Program-made: the position numbers and the translations under genes
Notes under the pieces: model-generated
Told to the model about the DNA's origin: nothing
The model's database searches: none
Seen by the model: the letters and a program-made list of their open reading frames with translations, nothing else
Shown here: piece by piece, positions 1-10,169 of the stretch
How positions within the stretch are numbered: position 1 is the first letter of the stretch
Layout of the letters: each line of letters starts with the position of its first letter
Source of the DNA: Zanthoxylum bungeanum
Lineage: Eukaryota > Streptophyta > Magnoliopsida > Sapindales > Rutaceae
Assembly: GCA_019454045.1 (NCBI GenBank)
Contig: SKCR01031842.1
Location: 1 to 64,000, forward strand
DNA: 64,000 nt
Direction of reading: 5' to 3'

Positions 1-64
1 AATTAGATTAAACCCACTTAAAAGTTGTAATCAACTTTAATTAATTAAAAATTGCCTAAGTTTT

Positions 65-74
65 GCTATAAATA
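65..74 (+). promoter_or_regulatory. LTR TATA box
   Basis: CTATAAATAG in the LTR, the probable promoter of copia A. The right-LTR counterpart near 7240 reads CTATAAATAT. Confidence 0.5.
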
Positions 75-900
75 GCAAGCTTTAGGAAAGTTTTAATTAC
101 AAGTAAAAATACAAGCAAATTCTTAGAGAGATTAGCCTAAATTAGAGAAGTGTTTAGAGAAGCTTGTGAGATCTCTAAAACGTTTCATTAAGGAGAAATC
201 AAGATTAGATCTTGAAGTGAAGCTTGCTAGCGTTGAAAATCGAGATTGGATCTTGAAGTCGAGCTTGCACACCTTGGAGGTTCTCTGACAATTTCAACAA
301 AGGAGAAGTAGATTGGATCTTGCATCAAACTTACTAAGTAATGTTTGGTTTTCTCCTAAGCTATGTTTATTTATGTATTAGATGCATGATCACATAGCTT
401 AATGTTGAAATAAGGCTAATCAATTGTGTTAGGATACTTTAGAAGTATAAACACAACATGCTTGTAATTAGGTCAAAGATGTTCATGTTGGATATGAAAC
501 AATTAATTAGAGTTTGGAACTCTAGATTAAAGCTTAGAGCTATGGCTACCATTCTATAATCATTTGACCACCTTTGGGTGACCTAGAATTGTTCACGAGA
601 CATTTCTTATTGGGATTCTAATTTGGTTTGTGTATTGGATTCAAAATTTACGCAAATGCGTATTTAGAATAAATTGATATTTTTGTAAAAATATTTGATA
701 TTTTGAAAAACTAGATTTTTATTTTATAACATGTGTTAATGTTGGTTTTGAAATTAAATTAATTTTGGGTGTTTTTGAAGTGTTTAGGGAGAGCCGGAAG
801 TGATTAGGGTAAAATACCATAATCCCTTAAGCTCACTGGAAAGTGAGCTGAAGGTGAGAGAAAGAACTGAAAATTAAAAAAAAAAAGGAACATGTGTTGT

Positions 901-942
901 GCGCTACAGTGACACGCGCACAGTAGCGCGTCACTGTAGCGC
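901..942. repeat. Perfect 13-bp inverted repeat in GC island
   Basis: GCGCTACAGTGAC at 901-913 is exactly complementary to GTCACTGTAGCGC at 930-942, with a 16-base loop. It lies near the U5 end of the LTR, about 220 bp before the PBS, so it would fold in the RNA leader. Confidence 0.8.
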
Positions 943-1163
943 GCGCGGGTACGCGCTGCGCTCGATAATTTTATTTTCTCTCGTTCTGGAGCTTCCGGAC
1001 TCCGATTCAGTCCCGGTTTTTTCCTATACACTCGTAATGAAATATAGTATTTCATTAAATAATTTTAAAATTACACCCATACTTGATATCCATGGGTTAG
1101 ACCCATTTTCGTTGCTCAGGGCATCAATCCGACCCTAGGGGTTCCACAACTGCCCCAACAGAA

Positions 1164-1176
1164 TGGTATCAGTAGC
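1164..1176 (+). other. Primer-binding site, tRNA-iMet type
   Basis: TGGTATCAGTAGC starts three bases after the LTR end. It matches the usual plant copia PBS TGGTATCAGAGC apart from one inserted base. Confidence 0.85.
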
Positions 1177-1432
1177 AAAGGCTTAACCACACAACACATG
1201 TTTTTGAATCTATGCAAAAGTAATTTTAATTTAATTATGCATAAGACATATTAGATATGTATTGCATGTTTTAAAATAAAACTTTGACCTAATTAAGTTA
1301 ATGACTTGATTGTCATAAATCTCCCGTGATTAGGTGATTACTTTATTTAAGTAATAATATTAATAATGTTGGAGCATTATTGGATGGTCTGTCTTGTCAA
1401 TACGGAGATGAATGGGTTCTTACTACTTATAT

Positions 1433-1734
1433 CCAATATCGTCGTTAGTGTGAGGGTATAAATGCTCGGAACTTAGGTCGCTCCAGTAAAACATTAGATG
1501 TAGCGTGATGAGTTAACGTAATCACCCAATATCGTCATTAGTGTGATGGTGTACATACGAAGCTCATTTGTGCACATTGACAAGTATACACCTAGAACAC
1601 ATCTTAATCCAATATCGTCATTAGTGTGAGGATAAGAAATGGTTCAGGACCAAACTAGGAGTCACATGAATGTGATTGACCTTGGAGGTCTACCTAATGA
1701 GTTTACAAAGGCCAATATCATCATTAGTGTGAGG
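1433..1734 (+). repeat. Four-copy iterated leader motif
   Basis: A 23-bp motif beginning CCAATATCGTCATTAG recurs at 1433, 1526, 1609 and 1712 (spacings 93, 83 and 103 bp) between PBS and gag. Copia B and C carry a different motif, GTGCCAAAGCTGTCA, four times at nearly the same spacings. Confidence 0.85.
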
Positions 1735-1930
1735 CTGGAGTAAATGTTATGGGATCCACTTCCCGCTATGAAATTTTGATAGTCAAATTTATATTTTTCC
1801 GTTAAGGAGATTACAGAATTGCGTAAAGTAGTGGGAGGGCACTAATAGATTTAAAATTCCATAATCAATTAGTGTTATTACTTTTGAAATGAAAATTGTT
1901 CTGCTACTACTCAAAAATATTGTCTTGTAG

Positions 1931-2409
1931 ATGGCTGCCACTAATCCATTGATGAAACTTTTGGATTCCAATAAGCTAAAAGGAGCCGAGAACTATTTCG
2001 AATGGGAAATGAACATACGTCTTGTCTTGGATATGAAAAGTTGACTTATGTCACTATCAATCCACTACCTGTTGATATTGATCCTGACTCCACTCCAGAA
2101 GAGCGAGAAACTTTTGATAAATGGAAAGATGATAACCTGAAGGTGAAATCCTACATCTTGGGATCAATGGTTCCAGATTTGCTGAGACAGTACATTGAAG
2201 TATCAGATGCTTGGAGCATCATGCGAACACTCAAGGAGTTGTTAGAGGTAAATCAAGAGATGGAACTTTATCGAAGGTCTAAGGAATTGTTCCGTGCTGA
2301 ACTCAAGGAGGGAGGAGCTGACAGCACTCATGTTTTGAACATGATAAACCAGATTCGATATTTAGAACGACAGGGCATTGTGTTTGATGAACGGCGGGCC
2401 GTAATTTGA
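1931..2409 (+). pseudogene. Copia A gag, N-terminal part, frameshifted
   Basis: The gag starts at ATG 1931 (MAATNPLMKLLDSNKL). That frame hits a stop near 2045, and the reading continues in the frame used by 2002-2409, so there is a frameshift at about 2035. The encoded segment resembles the UBN2-type copia gag: a helical domain with DAWSIMRTLKELLEV and the SKELFRAEL segment. The chain stops at 2409 and resumes in another frame from about 2406. This is a dead copy of the capsid protein. Confidence 0.8.
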
Positions 2410-3515
2410 TTCTGTCTTCTTTGTCTGGTTCTTATGCTGGCTTTGTTTTAAATTTCCATATGCATTCGATGCAAGCCACATACAAAGAACTGCATAACAT
2501 GCTACGCACGATGGAACAAGATTTGAAGAAACGCAACCCCACACTGTATCTTCATGGTAGAGCTGGCTCTTCAAAGACTTATGGGAAGTCAAAGAAAATA
2601 AAGATGGGGAAGAAGAATATATCAAAGAAAAACTCCAAGAAGCGCAAAGGTGCAAAATCAAAAGTAGCTCGTGATCAATGTCTACAATGCAAGAAGTCTG
2701 GACACTGGAAGAAGGACTGTCCAGAACTTAAAGGAAAAGCAGGACCCTCAGGTACGCTTTGTATTTTTCCAATTATTGACATCTCATTAGTCTTAGATGC
2801 AAATATTGGATGGGTGTTAGACACTGGTAGTCCTACTCATATTTGCAATTCCTTACAGGAAATGAAGATTAAAAGAAGGCTGAATAAAAGGGAGATCCAG
2901 CTTAGAGTTGGCAATGACGAGACATTGGATGTCAAGGTCATAGGAACTGTTGTTTTAGATCTCCCAAATAGATGTAAATTAGATTTGCATGACTGTTATT
3001 ATGTTCCCTCACCTATCAGACAAATAATATTACTGCCAATATTAGATAAAGATGGATATAAAAGAAACATTAAGGATGAAACTTTATGTTTGTATGATAA
3101 AGATAATTTATTGAAATATGAATGTTCTTTATCAAACGGTCATTATGTTTTGGAAACATATAGAGATGTCTTTAATATAGAGAAAAATACAAGTAGGAAA
3201 TCTGAATTAAATAATATTGAATTATGGCATATGAGATTGAGCCACATAGGTGTTAGACGTCTATCTAAATTGGTAAATGATGGTTTGATTGAAAATCTAA
3301 CCTTAGATCCTTATCCGATTTGTGAGTCATGTATCCAAGGAAAGATGACAAATGCCTCATTTCAAGGTGTTGGACACCGTGCTGGAGATTTACTGGAACT
3401 AATACACAGCGATGTGTGTGGTCCATTAAATCATGCCACTCATAATGGTTCAACATACTTTGTGACTTTCACAGATGACAAATCTAGATATGGATGTCTA
3501 TCTGATGAAACATAA
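2406..3515 (+). pseudogene. Copia A gag C-terminus, protease and integrase N-terminus
   Basis: One open frame of 369 codons holds, in order, a lysine-rich stretch, a CCHC zinc knuckle (CLQCKKSGHWKKDC, coded near 2679-2720), the aspartic protease site WVLDTGSPTHICNS (about 2811-2850), the GAG-pre-integrase zinc region (LWHMRLSHIG..., CESCIQGKM) and the start of the integrase core (IHSDVCGPL near 3400). It ends early after DDKSRYG because of a frameshift near 3490. The domain order protease-integrase before RT defines Ty1/copia. Confidence 0.88.
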
Positions 3516-3615
3516 GTCGGAAACATTTGACAAGTTCAAAATATTCTGAAACGAAGTATAAAAATAAATCAGTAAATTCATCAAATGTCTTAGATCAGAT
3601 CGAGGCGGTGAATAC

Positions 3616-3915
3616 ATGAGTGAAGAATTCAGAAATTATTTAAGGGATAATGAAATTCTCGCCCAATATAGCATACCAGGAACACCTCAACACAATAGAG
3701 TATCTGAGCGTAGAAATCTTACTTTATTGCATATGGTGCGAACGATGATGATCTATACAGATCTTCCTTATTACCTTTGGGGTTACGCTTTACTAACTGA
3801 TGCCTACATGTTTAATAGGGTTCCATCGAAAGCTATTTGTACGACCCCCTATCAGATATGGTACGGTAGAAATCCAAGTCTTAAGCATTTAAATATTTGG
3901 GATTGTCCTGCATAA
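3616..3915 (+). pseudogene. Copia A integrase core, C-terminal part
   Basis: A frame fragment continues the integrase: EEFRNYLRDNEI, GTPQHNRVSERRN (the copia PQ(Q/H)NGV-type segment) and PYYLWGYALLTDAY. A TAA stop at 3913 interrupts it where the chain should run on toward RT. The bases 3516-3615 still encode integrase residues but are shifted and stopped. Confidence 0.85.
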
Positions 3916-4067
3916 GTTAGAATTGCGCAGCGAGATAAACTAGCACCCAGGGGTATAAATATAGGTTTGTTGGATATCCTGATAATTCCATGGGATATCA
4001 ATTCTACGATTCCGAACAACGAAATGTAAATATTGTTCGCTTTGTAACTTTTCTTGAAAAGTAATTT

Positions 4068-4397
4068 TTGAGAGAAAGTAGGAATTGTAGAGAGATTAAA
4101 CTTGATGAGTTTGATCCCAACATTAAAAAACCTGAGATGGAACCAGAGATCCAACTAGGTGAAGGATCTACAACACAGGTTCTACGTAAATCGAATAGAA
4201 TATCAAGGCCCCCTGAAAGATTATTTTTAACATCTGATGTGAGCCTTGATGTTCTCCTCTTGGAGGAAACAGATCCGACTACGTATAAGGAAGCGATATT
4301 GGATATCGATTCGGGAAAATGGCAAGACGCCATGAAATCCGAAATGGATTCAATGCATGTCAATCAAGTCTGGGACTTAGTTGAACTTCCCGAATGA
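4068..4397 (+). pseudogene. Copia A linker between integrase and reverse transcriptase
   Basis: The fragment carries the typical pre-RT segment: RKSNRISRPPERL followed by KWQDAMKSEMDSMHVNQVWDLVELP, which is the entry to the RVT_2 domain. It ends in a TGA at 4395 where the family normally reads on. Confidence 0.82.
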
Positions 4398-4841
4398 GTT
4401 AAACCTATTGGTTGTAAATGGATTTACAAAAGGAAATGATGGCCCGATGGAAAGGTGGAAACCTTTAAGGCCCGACTGGTAGCGAAAAGTTACACTCAAC
4501 GTCCTGGGATTGACTATGAGAAACTTTTTTCACCAGTAGTCATGCTAAAATCCATTAGGATTTTCTTAGTCATTGATGCATATCACGACTATGAGATATG
4601 ACAGATGAATGTGAAAATCGCTTTCCTAAATGGATTCCTTAAAGAGGATATCTATATGGAACAACCAAATGGTTTCGTATCTAGTGAGACTTCAAACTTG
4701 GTTTGTAAGCTCCAAAAGTCTATTTATAGACTTAAATAGGCATCCCGAAGCTGGAATCGTCGTTTTGATGAGAAAATTAGATTATCCGGATTCATCGAAA
4801 ATGAGGAAGAACCATGTGTTTATAAGAAAGTTAGTGGGAGC
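4398..4841 (+). pseudogene. Copia A reverse transcriptase, N-terminal part, several stops
   Basis: RVT_2 motifs can be read through stop codons: GCKWIYKRK, ETFKARLVAK, GIDYEKLFSPV and AFLNGFLKEDIYM. In-frame stops are seen near 4437, 4599 and 4737. Confidence 0.82.
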
Positions 4842-5426
4842 ATGATAGTTTTCTTAATCTTGTATGTAGATGACATCATTATTATAGGAAATGATATAGG
4901 GATGATGCAAAGTGTGAAAGCCTACCTTTGCAAGAACTTCTCAATGAAAGATATGGGTGAAGCTTCCTATATACTAAGTATAAGGCTCTACCGAGATAGA
5001 GTTAGGAAGCTTATAGGGTTGTCACAATCGACGTACATAGACAAGATATTAAAAAGGTACAGTTTCACCAACTACAAGATAGAAAATGTACATTTCCGAT
5101 ACGACATACATCTTTCGAAGAAAATGACACCTCAAACTGAGGAAGAGGGAGTTAGAATGTCTAACTTGCCATATGCTTCTTGTATTGGAAGCATAATGTA
5201 TGCAATGCTATGTACTAGACTTGACATCAGTTTCAACGTCAGTGTGACCAACCGATATCAATCTGATTCAGATAATATTCATTATACAACCGTGAAACAT
5301 ATCTTAAAGTATCTTAAAGGCACCAAGGATAAGTTTATGATATATGGAGAAGATGAGCTACAAGTTAAAGGTTATACAGACTCCGACTTCCATGGAGATC
5401 CAGATGATAGAAAATCTTCATCATGA
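4842..5426 (+). pseudogene. Copia A reverse transcriptase, catalytic part
   Basis: The 194-codon frame contains the catalytic YVDDIIIIG motif (YVDD at about 4863-4874) and downstream RVT_2 segments (KDMGEASYILSIRLYRDR, LSQSTYIDKILKRYS, YTDSDFHGD). Two TGA stops near 5424 break it before RNase H. The start used here is simply where the frame opens. Confidence 0.88.
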
Positions 5427-5849
5427 TAAATATTTACCCTTAACGGTGGTGCTGTAAGTTGGCGTTGTTCAAAGCAAGGCTCAACAACTGATTCCACCAC
5501 TGATGCGGAATTTATAGCAGCTTCAGAAGCTGCTAAAGAAGTTGTTTGGATTAGAAATTTTATCACAGAACTTGGCGTTGTGTCTAGTATTGCGGATTTG
5601 ATCACATTATACTGTGATAATAACGGAGCCATCGCGCAGACTAAGGAGCCGATGACGCATTCCAAGTCTAAACACGTGGAAAGAAAATACCGCGTAATTA
5701 GAGAGATTATTGAACGAAAAGCCATAGTGGTCTTGAAGGTTCAAGGACAAGACAACATAGCAGACATGCTTACAAAGGCCTTACCTCCTAAGTTATTCGA
5801 TAAACATGTGGAGGAGACGAGACTACGGTACCATCCAAATTGGCACTAA
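5427..5849 (+). pseudogene. Copia A RNase H
   Basis: The frame encodes the copia RNase H: GGAVSWRCSKQ, STTDAEFIAASEAAKE, LYCDNNGAIA and KHVERKYRVIREI, then the C-terminal DMLTKALPP segment. The stop at 5847 lies just before the PPT, as expected for an intact 3' end. Confidence 0.88.
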
Positions 5850-5850
5850 G

Positions 5851-5862
5851 TAAGTGGGAGTT
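5851..5862 (+). other. Polypurine tract
   Basis: TAAGTGGGAGTT directly precedes the right LTR. It is the usual copia PPT (GTGGGAG). Confidence 0.8.
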
Positions 5863-8338
5863 TGATGGAGTTGGTGCTTGGAGTGCCAATCTGAAATGTA
5901 TATTTTATTATTTATTAATAAAATAACTACATTTTTCATTTCATACATCATTAATGGTATTGTCATTATGCGTATTAGATTGATATATAGATATGCTAAG
6001 AATGACATCGACCTTAGAATAGTCTTGACACTAGGTGTAAACTATTTTTAGAGTAAATATTCATAGTCGTTGGTTTTAGAATACGGTAGAATTCTTATAA
6101 CCTAGAATACTAGCACATGTCGTTTATTAGAATTGGAGTTCCAATGATTTAACGCGATGTACCATGAGTTTTGGAAACTCGTATAGACATGTGGGGATTC
6201 ATTGGAGCGAATATTGAATGACTCACATGTGATTCCTAATAGTTGGAAGTACACGCCACCATCAATAGAAATCTCATCGAGTCGAGTAGCATATATAATC
6301 CTTTGACTATAGGATAACATTGATTTTGTGTGAGATCATCCACACTTTGATGCCATGTATGTCAGAAACCTTTCATGGTTTGTCCTCTAGATGTTCGTTG
6401 AGTGTGGACCGATGCACTCAGTAATCAAGTGCGAAACAAGATAGGATCTGTCGGCCCGTATGTGTACTATAAGTGGTTTAGGTATACATGTGAGTAAAGT
6501 CGCGATTCTTAAATCTTTGGCCAAATTCGATCACCTAGGGTGGATCGCATCAGTTATGAAGAATCGTGGGCATGTCGACATGAGATGTGCATATCAGAAA
6601 CTTGACGGTATATTTTATGTTTCCTAAGCACAACTCGGATAGCCTACGGCGGATGGATTGTTAAACATATGTGAGGACCTCGACTTGTATAGTTCAGAAA
6701 GGTCGTCTGTGTTCTTCGCGAATTCGGATGTGGCCGAATTGCGTACATATTAGCTAAGCTTATATGACGAACGTGTCTAAACTTAGAGAGTCCCAATATG
6801 AAGTGTACTCGTTGAGCACTTGAGTAACTGATTATTTTTTATAAAAGATAATATTCGATATTATAATTATCAACTAAGATAATCAAGTATTATTAGATAA
6901 CATTGATTATTTACTTTGACCTAATTGGATTAATTGGATTAATTCAATAATTACACAATGGCTTAATTGTAAAATCATAATTATCTCTACCATTTGAGGA
7001 TATTATGGTAATTGTAAGTATGTAATAATATGTGGTTTTGGCTTGATTTAATTAGATTAAATCAATGTGACAAATATTTAACTAATCAATTTCCTAATCA
7101 TTGGTTTGATTTAATTGGATTAAATCTAAGCGGGAGACAATGGAGATTAGTCACACCTAATTATACATATTTGGACAAATTAGATTAAGCCCACTTAAAA
7201 GTTGATTACAACTTTTATTAATTAAAAATTGCATAAGTTTTGCTATAAATATGAAGCTTTAGAAATGTTTTGATTACAAGTACAAATACAAGAAAATTCT
7301 TAGAGAGATTAGCCTAAGTTAGAGAAGTGTTTAGAGAAGCTTGTGAGGTCTCTAAAACATTTCATTAATGAGAAATCAAGATTAGTTCTTGAAGTGAAGC
7401 TTGCTAGCGTTGAAAATCGAGATTGGATCTTGAAGTCGAGCTTGCACACCTTGGAGGTTCTCTGACAATTTCAACAAATGAGAAGTAGATTACAAGCTTT
7501 AGAAATGTTTTGATTACAAGTAAAAATACAAGAAAATTCTTAGAGAGATTAGCCTAAGTTAGAGAAGTGTTTAGAGAAGCTTGTGAGGTCTCTAAAACAT
7601 TTCATTAATGAGAAATCAAGATTAGTTCTTGAAGTGAAGCTTGCTAGCGTTGAAAATCGAGATTGGATCTTGAAGTCGAGCTTGCACACCTTGGAGGTTC
7701 TCTGACAATTTCAACAAATGAGAAGTAGATTACAAGCTTTAGAAATGTTTTGATTACAAGTAAAAATACAAGAAAATTCTTAGAGAGATTAACCTAAGTT
7801 AGAGAAGTGTTTAGAGAAGCTTGTGAGGTCTCTAAAACATTTCATTATGAGAAATCAAGATTAGTTCTTGAAGTGAAGCTTGCTAGCGTTGAAAATCGAG
7901 ATTGATCTTGAAGTCGAGCTTGCACACCTTGGAGGTTCTCTGACAATTTCAACAAATGAGAAGTAGATTGGATCTTGCATCAAACTTACTAAGTAATGTT
8001 TGGTTTTCTCCTAAGCTATGTTTATTTATGTATTAGATTCATGATCACATAGCTTAATGTTGAAATAAGACTAATCAATTGTGTTATGATACTTTAGAAG
8101 TATAAACACACATGCTTGTAATTAGGTCAAAGATGTTCATGTTGGATATGGAACAATTAATTAGAGTTTGGAACTCTAGATTAAAGCTTAGAGCTATGAC
8201 TACCATTCTAGAATCATTTGACCACCTTTCGGTGACCTAGAATTGTTCACGAGACATTTCTTATTGGGATTCTAATTTAGTTTGTGTATTGGATTCAAAA
8301 TTTTCGCAAATGCGTATTTAGAATAAATTGATGTTTTT
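5863..8338 (+). repeat. Copia A 3' LTR, truncated, with internal triplication
   Basis: It starts TGATGGAGTTGGTGCTTGG. Its second half matches 1-700 of the left LTR until about 8338, where unrelated sequence begins. It contains three copies of a 240-bp block that is single in the left LTR. Confidence 0.88.
7254..7970 (+). repeat. 240-bp tandem triplication inside LTR
   Basis: Units start at 7254, 7494 and 7734 (AAGCTTTAGAAATG) and are nearly identical. The left LTR has only one unit (about 80-310). The third unit has small deletions. Confidence 0.92.
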
Positions 8339-9030
8339 GATGATTCACATACTACACATAATATGTAACAAATTTTCTTACAACCAAGTGTAAATGAAAA
8401 ATATTATTCCCTTTTTACCCTTTGTTTTTTCTCATTTGCAATTAGTTGTAAGAAATTTTGTAACCATTATAGTAAGAATATCATTACTCTTCACTAACTT
8501 AGCCTAACTATCCATATGTGCGTACGTGCACATTCTTCCACCTACACCCTCACTCCAGATCGCAGATCTAAACCGTTTATTTTAACGATTTTGTTTTTAT
8601 CATCAAAACATATGTGGCGGAAATTCCGAGATGGAGATTCTTGAATATTACAAACAAAATAAATTTTTTTTAAAAATAATAATAAGTGAAAAAACAGCTT
8701 TTCTTTATGTTTCTTATGCTGACTGTAATTTGTCCATCCACTCAGTTACTCAAATATCCTACGATTTATTAAATAATTAATTCAAATAAAAATTCAAATA
8801 AAACAAAAAACTCGGCCTCTCCGCCTAAATCTATCACAAAATGTAAACAATGAAATTTAAAAACCCACCACCAAATTTAAATAAAACTTTAAGAGAAGGA
8901 TACGAAGTTGATAATGATAATCGAGCAAAATTAAATAAATAAATAAATAAAGAAAGAAAGAAAACCTAAGACAAGATAATAATAAAAAAAAAAAAACAGC
9001 TAAAGTAACAGGAGGTGTAACACACCTCAA
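8339..9030. other. AT-rich intergenic, 3' flank of SMT2
   Basis: I see no gene. There is a simple repeat (AAAT)n running into (GAAA)n at about 8932-8964 and A-rich stretches. TTTATT at 8764-8769 reads AATAAA on the minus strand and could be a distal polyadenylation signal for SMT2. Confidence 0.5.
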
Positions 9031-10110
9031 CTAAGAAGATTTAGGAGCCTCCGGTTTTCTGAGGAGAACCATGTGCATCGGAGTGAAGATTCCGATCTCG
9101 CCACCTCTGGTCAAATAATCAGCAGTCTTAAAAAGCATCTCGTGAACATCAACGGTTCCTTTTGGCGCAATCCCCAAGGCGGCAAGTATTGTAACAAGAA
9201 TGTGGTTCCTCCAGTAAGCTATCCGGCCCATCTTGAGCCGGGTCCACCACGGCTGGGTCGGCGGTTTAGCTAGATCCTTCTCTTTCACAACCTCGAAGCC
9301 AACCCTTTTGGCTATCTCGGTAATTTCCGCGTAGCATCTGAGCCCAGGCAACGCATCTCCACGTTCGATGCCCTGAATGATGTCCACGTGTACTGCGTTA
9401 TCGGCTTTGTATTTGTCAGTTGTAACCCACTCGTACGACACGTACAGAGATCCAGGCTTCAAAACCCTAAAGATCTCCGCGTATACATCTTCCAGCTTCG
9501 GCGCGTGACAAGTCGCTTCGATTGAGTACGCCCCATCGAAGCCGTTGTCGTCGAACGGCATCTGAAGGAAATTTCCGCAAACGACTTCGCAGATTGAATC
9601 TAATCCCGCTTTCTTGTTGTGCAAGCGAGCGCGGTTCACTTGGTACTCGTTGATCGTAATGCCGACAACTTTGGCGCGGGAGTGAGCGGCGATGGCACGC
9701 ATGGGCCCACCGACGCCGCATCCGACGTCGAGAATGCTATCTCCGGGCTCGACGCTAATGAGATCGACGGCCATCTCCTCGTGGAGTCGCGTAGCATCAC
9801 CGTGGGATTTTCCGGGAATGGATGGTGAGAAGTGGAAGGACTGGCCCCACCCCCACTCGTAAATGTCTGTGACTAAGTTGTAAAAGGTGTCCACGAAATC
9901 TGGAACCTTCTCCTTGGTTGTTTCTTTAGGGAGTTTGAAGAACTTCCAATAACTGTCGTAATTGTCTTGGACTTCCTCGGCGGAGATCGAGCCGCCGGTT
10001 AGATCGACTGCGCGTTTGCCCTTTTGTTCGGCGGGGCCGAGTACGCAGACGAACCAATAGAGGCCGACGGCAAGAAGGGCGCCGCTGCAGAAGAGAGCGA
10101 GAGAGTCCAT
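9031..10110 (-). CDS. SMT2: 24-methylenesterol C-methyltransferase 2
   Basis: The enzyme adds the second methyl group to the sterol side chain (24-methylene lophenol to 24-ethylidene lophenol), steering flux to sitosterol and stigmasterol rather than campesterol. It acts at the ER. The 359-residue protein is full length for the family. It has an N-terminal membrane segment (about 4-25), the sterol-methyltransferase signature YEWGWGQSFHFSP (84-96), the SAM-binding motif I LDVGCGVGGPM (127-137), YSIEATCHAP (195-204) and the conserved C-terminal block DVHEMLFKTADYLTRGG. The N-terminus MDSL... and single-exon structure match SMT2/SMT3 rather than SMT1, which acts on cycloartenol. The frame is uninterrupted and much richer in GC than its surroundings. 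It is the only ordinary host gene in the window. Confidence 0.96.
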   Translation of the reverse strand: MDSLALFCSGALLAVGLYWFVCVLGPAEQKGKRAVDLTGGSISAEEVQDNYDSYWKFFKLPKETTKEKVPDFVDTFYNLVTDIYEWGWGQSFHFSPSIPGKSHGDATRLHEEMAVDLISVEPGDSILDVGCGVGGPMRAIAAHSRAKVVGITINEYQVNRARLHNKKAGLDSICEVVCGNFLQMPFDDNGFDGAYSIEATCHAPKLEDVYAEIFRVLKPGSLYVSYEWVTTDKYKADNAVHVDIIQGIERGDALPGLRCYAEITEIAKRVGFEVVKEKDLAKPPTQPWWTRLKMGRIAYWRNHILVTILAALGIAPKGTVDVHEMLFKTADYLTRGGEIGIFTPMHMVLLRKPEAPKSS

Positions 10111-10150
10111 TGAGAGAAAATGGGAGTGCCGTTGGACAAATTGAACGGTC

Positions 10151-10166
10151 TTTTATTTATTTAAGC
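10151..10166 (-). promoter_or_regulatory. Possible SMT2 TATA box
   Basis: On the minus strand CTTAAATAAATAAAAG lies about 40-55 bp upstream of the SMT2 ATG. This would leave a very short 5' UTR, so the true core promoter may lie further out. Confidence 0.25.
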
Positions 10167-10169
10167 AGA

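Larger units (their letters stand above)
1..1160 (+). repeat. Copia A 5' LTR (3' half, cut by window edge)
   Basis: This part matches 7177-8338 in the right LTR. It ends CCCCAACA just before the PBS. It contains a TATA box near 65 and a GC-rich island at 895-965 that stands out from the AT-rich surroundings and holds a 13-bp perfect inverted repeat. Confidence 0.9.
1..8338 (+). mobile_element. Ty1/copia LTR retrotransposon A, degenerate, truncated at both ends
   Basis: Two direct repeats flank a broken copia polyprotein. The left LTR runs from the window edge to 1160, followed by a tRNA-iMet type PBS; the right LTR starts at 5863 just after the PPT GTGGGAGTT. Inside, the order gag, zinc knuckle, protease, integrase, reverse transcriptase, RNase H is the copia order. 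From the overlap of the two copies the full LTR is about 2.47 kb, like copia B and C further right. The right LTR loses homology near 8338, about 0.5 kb short of its expected end, so no TSD can be read. The element cannot be autonomous. Confidence 0.92.

Noticed and set aside
804..1138. Two ORFs across the GC island of the copia A LTR
   Set aside because: Opposite-strand frames over an inverted repeat in an LTR; no domain.
9467..9828. ORFs on both strands inside SMT2
   Set aside because: Alternative frames of a GC-rich coding sequence.
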